The notes under the pieces were generated by a model. That model made no database searches. It had not been told where the DNA came from and saw nothing but the letters and a program-made list of their open reading frames with translations. DNA of 9,364 bases from Alphaproteobacteria bacterium. Lineage in GTDB: Bacteria; Pseudomonadota; Alphaproteobacteria; Puniceispirillales; Puniceispirillaceae. Below, one piece after another: positions 6,694-9,364 of this stretch. Numbering within the stretch: the stretch's first letter is position 1; the number at the start of each line of letters is the position of its first letter. A program made the translations under genes and the position numbers. The stretch is from the NCBI GenBank assembly GCA_011525265.1, contig WTHV01000155.1, positions 1 through 9,364 of the forward strand, read 5' to 3'.

Positions 6694-7437
6694 CTAGCGA
6701 TATTCTGGATTAGGAAAATCAAAGCGGCAACCAGCATCCCAAGATGCCCGTTGATTACCATGGGCAGGAAGGCCGCCGCTACGCTTTAACAGAGCTGCCA
6801 TATGCATTAAATTCCATGTCATAAAGGTGGTGTTACGATTGGTGAAATCATTCTGCAAACCACCTGAACCTTCATCAAGATATGACGGGCCAGGACCTGC
6901 CTCACCTATCCATCCGGCATCTGCTTGAGGGGGGATAGTATAGCCAATATGTTGAAGCGCATATAGCATCGACATAGCACAATGCTTTACACCATCTTCA
7001 TTACCCGTGATAAGGCATCCGCCAACCTTGCCATAATAGGAATATTGCCCTTGGTCATTGAGATTACCTGAAGAGGAATAAAGGCGTTCGACAACTTGGG
7101 TGCAAACAGATGATTTCTCGCCCAGCCAAATCGGTGTACCAAGCACCAAAATATCAGCTTGTTCAACAAGGGTATAAATTTCTGGCCAATCATCTTTATC
7201 AAAGCCATGCTCTGTCATATCAGGCCACACGCCGGGGGCAAGCTGAAAATCTACAGGGCGCAGAATATCCACATGAACATTCTTTCGCCGCATGATCTCT
7301 GCCGAAATATCCACAAGCCCATTGGTATGTGATAACTCTGGGGAACGCTTTAACGTGCAATTTAAAAATAACGCACGCAAATCGGAGAAGTCAAAATCGC
7401 CGCTTTTGCAAATTTCATCTTGTTTGGGTGAGAGCAT
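6694..7437 (-). CDS. Flavodoxin-fold NAD(P)H-dependent FMN oxidoreductase
   Basis: This protein of about 247 residues belongs to the flavodoxin-like / NADPH-dependent FMN reductase superfamily, soluble flavoproteins that reduce quinones, flavins or similar acceptors. Counting from the upstream ATG (7443), the first strand and FMN phosphate loop are ALFLNCTLKRSPELSHT (24-40). The second FMN loop is ADILVLGTPIWLGEKSSVCTQ (96-116), and ITGNEDGVKHC (145-155) is the third flavin-contact loop. About 20 residues precede the fold, and a C-terminal tail of some 60 residues includes ending segment FPNPEYR. AAAGGA (7452-7447) is 3 nt from ATG 7443 but 9 nt from the in-frame ATG at 7437, so the latter start is preferred. 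Relatives are common in Alphaproteobacteria as uncharacterised flavodoxin family proteins. Its neighbours are the acidic orphan, 80 bp upstream, and the exporter downstream. The electron acceptor is unknown. Confidence 0.88.
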   Translation of the reverse strand: MLSPKQDEICKSGDFDFSDLRALFLNCTLKRSPELSHTNGLVDISAEIMRRKNVHVDILRPVDFQLAPGVWPDMTEHGFDKDDWPEIYTLVEQADILVLGTPIWLGEKSSVCTQVVERLYSSSGNLNDQGQYSYYGKVGGCLITGNEDGVKHCAMSMLYALQHIGYTIPPQADAGWIGEAGPGPSYLDEGSGGLQNDFTNRNTTFMTWNLMHMAALLKRSGGLPAHGNQRASWDAGCRFDFPNPEYR

Positions 7438-7446
7438 AGCCATGGT

Positions 7447-7452
7447 TCCTTT
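7447..7452 (-). promoter_or_regulatory. Ribosome binding site deciding the flavoprotein start
   Basis: AAAGGA on the minus strand sits 9 nt before the ATG at 7437 and only 3 nt before the ATG at 7443. The acidic-protein gene uses the identical hexamer with 9 nt spacing, so initiation at 7437 is more likely, shortening the protein by two residues. Confidence 0.5.
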
Positions 7453-7517
7453 GCATACAGAAAACTCAGCTATGGTGGCGATGATTAACCTTTTAAGTCA
7501 ACTAGGCGATGTCTGCC

Positions 7518-7787
7518 TTACATAGCGGTGATGTCATAGATGATGAAGCCATCACCAGCGTCATTTTTGACAAAATGATAGGCATCTTTGCTGAAATCCT
7601 CAGTAAAACTTGCCTCAAAACCATTAATGGTTTTACCAATTTCACCTTCTAAGAACAACCACGCATCTCTGCCATATTCTTCTAGTGAGGTCTGTTTATC
7701 TGCATCATCTTCAAACTCAACCACACCGCCTGATGGCAAATCGTCAGTTGGGTCAACATAATCAATATTGCGAACATAAATATTCAT
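7518..7787 (-). CDS. Unrecognised small acidic protein (89 aa)
   Basis: I do not recognise a family. The protein is 89 residues with about 21 Asp/Glu against 6 Lys/Arg, so it is strongly acidic, with a predicted pI near 4. The N-terminus (MNIYVRNIDYVDPTDD) reads like a beta strand followed by an acidic loop, EFEDDADKQTSLEEY (24-38) is charged, and the end (GFIIYDITAM) is again strand-like, suggesting a compact alpha/beta domain. There is no signal peptide, transmembrane helix, cysteine or obvious metal motif. It is probably real: AAAGGA (7802-7797) is 9 nt before the ATG, an extended -10 element lies upstream, the katG terminator isolates it from katG, and no better overlapping frame exists. 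It is separated by 80 bp from the downstream flavoprotein gene in the same direction, so the two may be cotranscribed. No function is proposed. Confidence 0.75.
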   Translation of the reverse strand: MNIYVRNIDYVDPTDDLPSGGVVEFEDDADKQTSLEEYGRDAWLFLEGEIGKTINGFEASFTEDFSKDAYHFVKNDAGDGFIIYDITAM

Positions 7788-7824
7788 CTTATCGCATCCT
7801 TTATTGCCTTATCACTCCTGCCCT

Positions 7825-7833
7825 ATCATAGCA
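7825..7833 (-). promoter_or_regulatory. Possible extended -10 promoter of the acidic-protein gene
   Basis: On the minus strand TGCTATGAT matches an extended -10 (TGn plus TATGAT, one mismatch to TATAAT). It is 37 bp before the ATG at 7787 and downstream of the katG terminator, exactly where an independent promoter would be needed. No convincing -35 hexamer is seen, which extended -10 promoters can tolerate. Confidence 0.3.
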
Positions 7834-7852
7834 GAGACAATAGGCCTGAGAT

Positions 7853-7881
7853 AAAAAAACGGCCAACCCAAGGGCTGGCCG
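7853..7881 (-). terminator. Strong intrinsic terminator of katG
   Basis: On the minus strand a hairpin with arms CGGCCAGCCC and GGGTTGGCCG (7881-7860) forms a 10-bp G+C-rich stem including one G-U pair and a very tight loop. It is followed at once by seven T residues (7859-7853). It begins 29 bp after the katG stop codon and should end most katG transcripts before the acidic-protein gene. Confidence 0.9.
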
Positions 7882-7910
7882 CAATTACTATTTAAACCGT
7901 GAATAACCGC

Positions 7911-9364
7911 TTAGCTGTTAAGGTCAAAACGGTCAAGATCCATGACCTTGTTCCATGCTGCGATGAAGTCAGAGACAAATTTGTCCCCATTATCATCTTG
8001 TGCATAGACCTCAGCCAAGGCACGCAATTCTGAATTGCTACCGAACACAAGGTCGATACGGCTGGCATTGCGCACAACCTCACCAGTTGAGCGGTCTTTG
8101 GCTTCATAGCTATTTGCGCCTGTCGCTGTCCAGCTCACTGACATATCGAGCAAAGTCTTGAACCAGCTATTATCAAGCTTTGTGCCATCTGACCAGATAC
8201 CTGCGCCTGTTGCACTGATACCCATGGCACGCATACCGCCCACAAGAACTGTCATCTCAGCAGGTGTAAGCTGTAATAGCTGTGCCTTATCAAGCATCAT
8301 TTCTTCAGGGCTAACGGCAAAGACAGTTTCTGAATAGTTGCGGAACCCATCTGCGCGTGCTTCAAGGTGAGCGAATGATTCAACATCTGTATGCTCTTGC
8401 GTCGCATCACCGCGCCCTGTTGATACAGCCACAGTCTGGCCAGAAGCCATCTCAATGCCTGCCGCACCGCCAAGCACAATCACATCAGCCACACTGGCAT
8501 TATGTGATGAGGCAATCGCGTCATAAATACCCAAGACCTTTGAGAGCTGATCTGGCTTATTCACTGCCCAGCCATTCATTGGTGCCAAGCGAATACGTGC
8601 GCCATTAGCACCGCCGCGCTTGTCTGAGCCACGGAATGATGAGGCAGATGCCCAAGCAGTCTCAACCATCTCTTGCAGAGATAGGCCAGAATCCTTAATA
8701 GCCGATTTAATGGCAGATGCTTGGCTATCGCTCAACGCTTTGCCTGCTGGGATAGGGTCTTGCCAAATATAATCAGCCTCAGGGTAATCACCTGCGGCAT
8801 AATTTGTTTTTGGCCCCATATCACGATGTAACAGTTTGAACCAAGCTTTGGCAAATGCTTCGCCAAATGCCTCTGGGTCATTGACAAATTTATCACCAAT
8901 CGCGCGATAGGCTGGGTCCATCTTCAGAGCCATATCAGCTGTTGTCATCATTGGTGTGACTTTACCGCTACCATCCACTTCTGGTGCCATATGCTCTTCA
9001 GCTAGATCGACAGGATGCCAGATATGTGCACCTGCAGGGCTCTTAGTCAGTTCCCACTCATAATTGTACAATAGCTCAAGATAGCCCATATCCCATTTTG
9101 TTGGGTTGGCTGTCCATGGGCCTTCAATGCCAGATGTAATTGTATCAACACCTTTGCCAGTACCATGGCTGCTTTCCCAACCAAAGCCTTGGGCTTCAAT
9201 TGGTGCGCCTTCGGGTTCTGCACCAACTGCACTTGCAGGCCCGTTACCATGGGCTTTACCAAATGTATGACCACCTGCGACAAGCGCAAAAGTCTCTTCA
9301 TCATTCATTGCCATACGGCCAAATGTCTCACGAATATCTTGTGCTGATAAAAGCGGGTCTGGGT
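7911..9364 (-). CDS. katG: Catalase-peroxidase KatG (5' partial)
   Basis: KatG is a bifunctional haem enzyme that disproportionates hydrogen peroxide and has peroxidase activity. About 483 C-terminal residues of a usual 720-740 are visible. The ATG at 9314 is internal, because the frame continues to the window edge with PDPLLSAQDIRETFGR directly before it. Counting from that Met, Met1 matches the Met of the Met-Tyr-Trp adduct (M. tuberculosis Met255) and His16 in AGGHTFGKAHG is the proximal haem ligand (His270). Ser61 matches Ser315, Trp67 matches Trp321, Asp127 is the proximal Asp (381), and Arg164 in HRDMGP is the mobile arginine (418). The spacing between these residues is exactly conserved. 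The C-terminal domain (from about 190: SSFRGSDKRGGANGARIRL, then VFGSNSELRALAEVYAQDD) ends in the family-typical LDRFDLNS. The distal Arg-Trp-His and the Tyr of the adduct lie outside the window. A strong terminator follows. Confidence 0.97.
   Translation of the reverse strand, partial: PDPLLSAQDIRETFGRMAMNDEETFALVAGGHTFGKAHGNGPASAVGAEPEGAPIEAQGFGWESSHGTGKGVDTITSGIEGPWTANPTKWDMGYLELLYNYEWELTKSPAGAHIWHPVDLAEEHMAPEVDGSGKVTPMMTTADMALKMDPAYRAIGDKFVNDPEAFGEAFAKAWFKLLHRDMGPKTNYAAGDYPEADYIWQDPIPAGKALSDSQASAIKSAIKDSGLSLQEMVETAWASASSFRGSDKRGGANGARIRLAPMNGWAVNKPDQLSKVLGIYDAIASSHNASVADVIVLGGAAGIEMASGQTVAVSTGRGDATQEHTDVESFAHLEARADGFRNYSETVFAVSPEEMMLDKAQLLQLTPAEMTVLVGGMRAMGISATGAGIWSDGTKLDNSWFKTLLDMSVSWTATGANSYEAKDRSTGEVVRNASRIDLVFGSNSELRALAEVYAQDDNGDKFVSDFIAAWNKVMDLDRFDLNS

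Noticed and set aside
7469..7501. TTGACT (minus strand) as the -35 of a flavoprotein promoter
   Set aside because: The -35 hexamer is good, but the only -10-like partner (CATAGC) is 21 bp away and poor. I cannot support a full promoter.
8690..8710. Apparent Arg-to-Lys change at the KatG mobile arginine
   Set aside because: Counting from the proximal Asp shows that the mobile arginine is in HRDMGP (Arg164 from ATG 9314), which is intact. The Lys belongs to a variable helix.
9312..9314. ATG at 9314 as the katG start
   Set aside because: The frame continues to the window edge with PDPLLSAQDIRETFGR, which is conserved KatG sequence, and this Met corresponds to the internal adduct Met.

Overview
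The window reads as chromosome from an alphaproteobacterium of moderate G+C. The protein families (a GlcD/D2HGDH-type flavoprotein, DUF924, a GT9 heptosyltransferase-like enzyme, LptD, a LysE-type exporter and KatG) are those of an LPS-making, aerobic Gram-negative. Wording such as the KatG C-terminus and the LptD core suggests Alphaproteobacteria, and a TTAA-N7-TTAA (CtrA-like) box lies upstream of lptD. A marine SAR116-like lineage is possible but is only a guess. There is no tRNA, rRNA, CRISPR array, transposase or other mobile-element signature. Eight genes are visible, two of them cut by the window ends. No gene-free stretch exceeds about 205 bp.

Left block (1-1463, + strand): the C-terminal two thirds of a GlcD/D2HGDH-like FAD-linked 2-hydroxyacid dehydrogenase is followed 6 bp later by a DUF924 gene. 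The DUF924 ribosome binding site abuts and slightly precedes the upstream stop codon, so the two look operonic.

Envelope block (1447-5976): a minus-strand GT9 (heptosyltransferase-like) gene overlaps the DUF924 gene tail to tail. It is divergent from a plus-strand GT4 glycosyltransferase across a 205-bp intergenic region carrying a 7-bp inverted repeat. The GT4 gene is followed about 100 bp later by lptD, whose product inserts LPS into the outer membrane. Sugar transfer (GT9, GT4) and LPS export (LptD) are thus clustered, while the usual alphaproteobacterial lptD partners (lptF/lptG, surA, pdxA, ksgA) are absent from the visible sequence.

Right block (9364-5981, minus strand): katG (5' end outside the window) ends at a strong intrinsic terminator. 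It is followed in the same direction by an unrecognised 89-residue, very acidic protein, a flavodoxin-fold NAD(P)H:FMN-type oxidoreductase, and a LysE/RhtB-family exporter. The exporter converges on lptD with only 4 bp between stop codons. KatG and the flavoprotein suggest a redox or peroxide theme, but co-regulation is not shown.

No obviously new system is present. The items most worth a second look are the acidic orphan protein, the CtrA-like box before lptD, the reduced cysteine set of LptD, and an apparent Lys-to-Asn change at a substrate-site position in the dehydrogenase.
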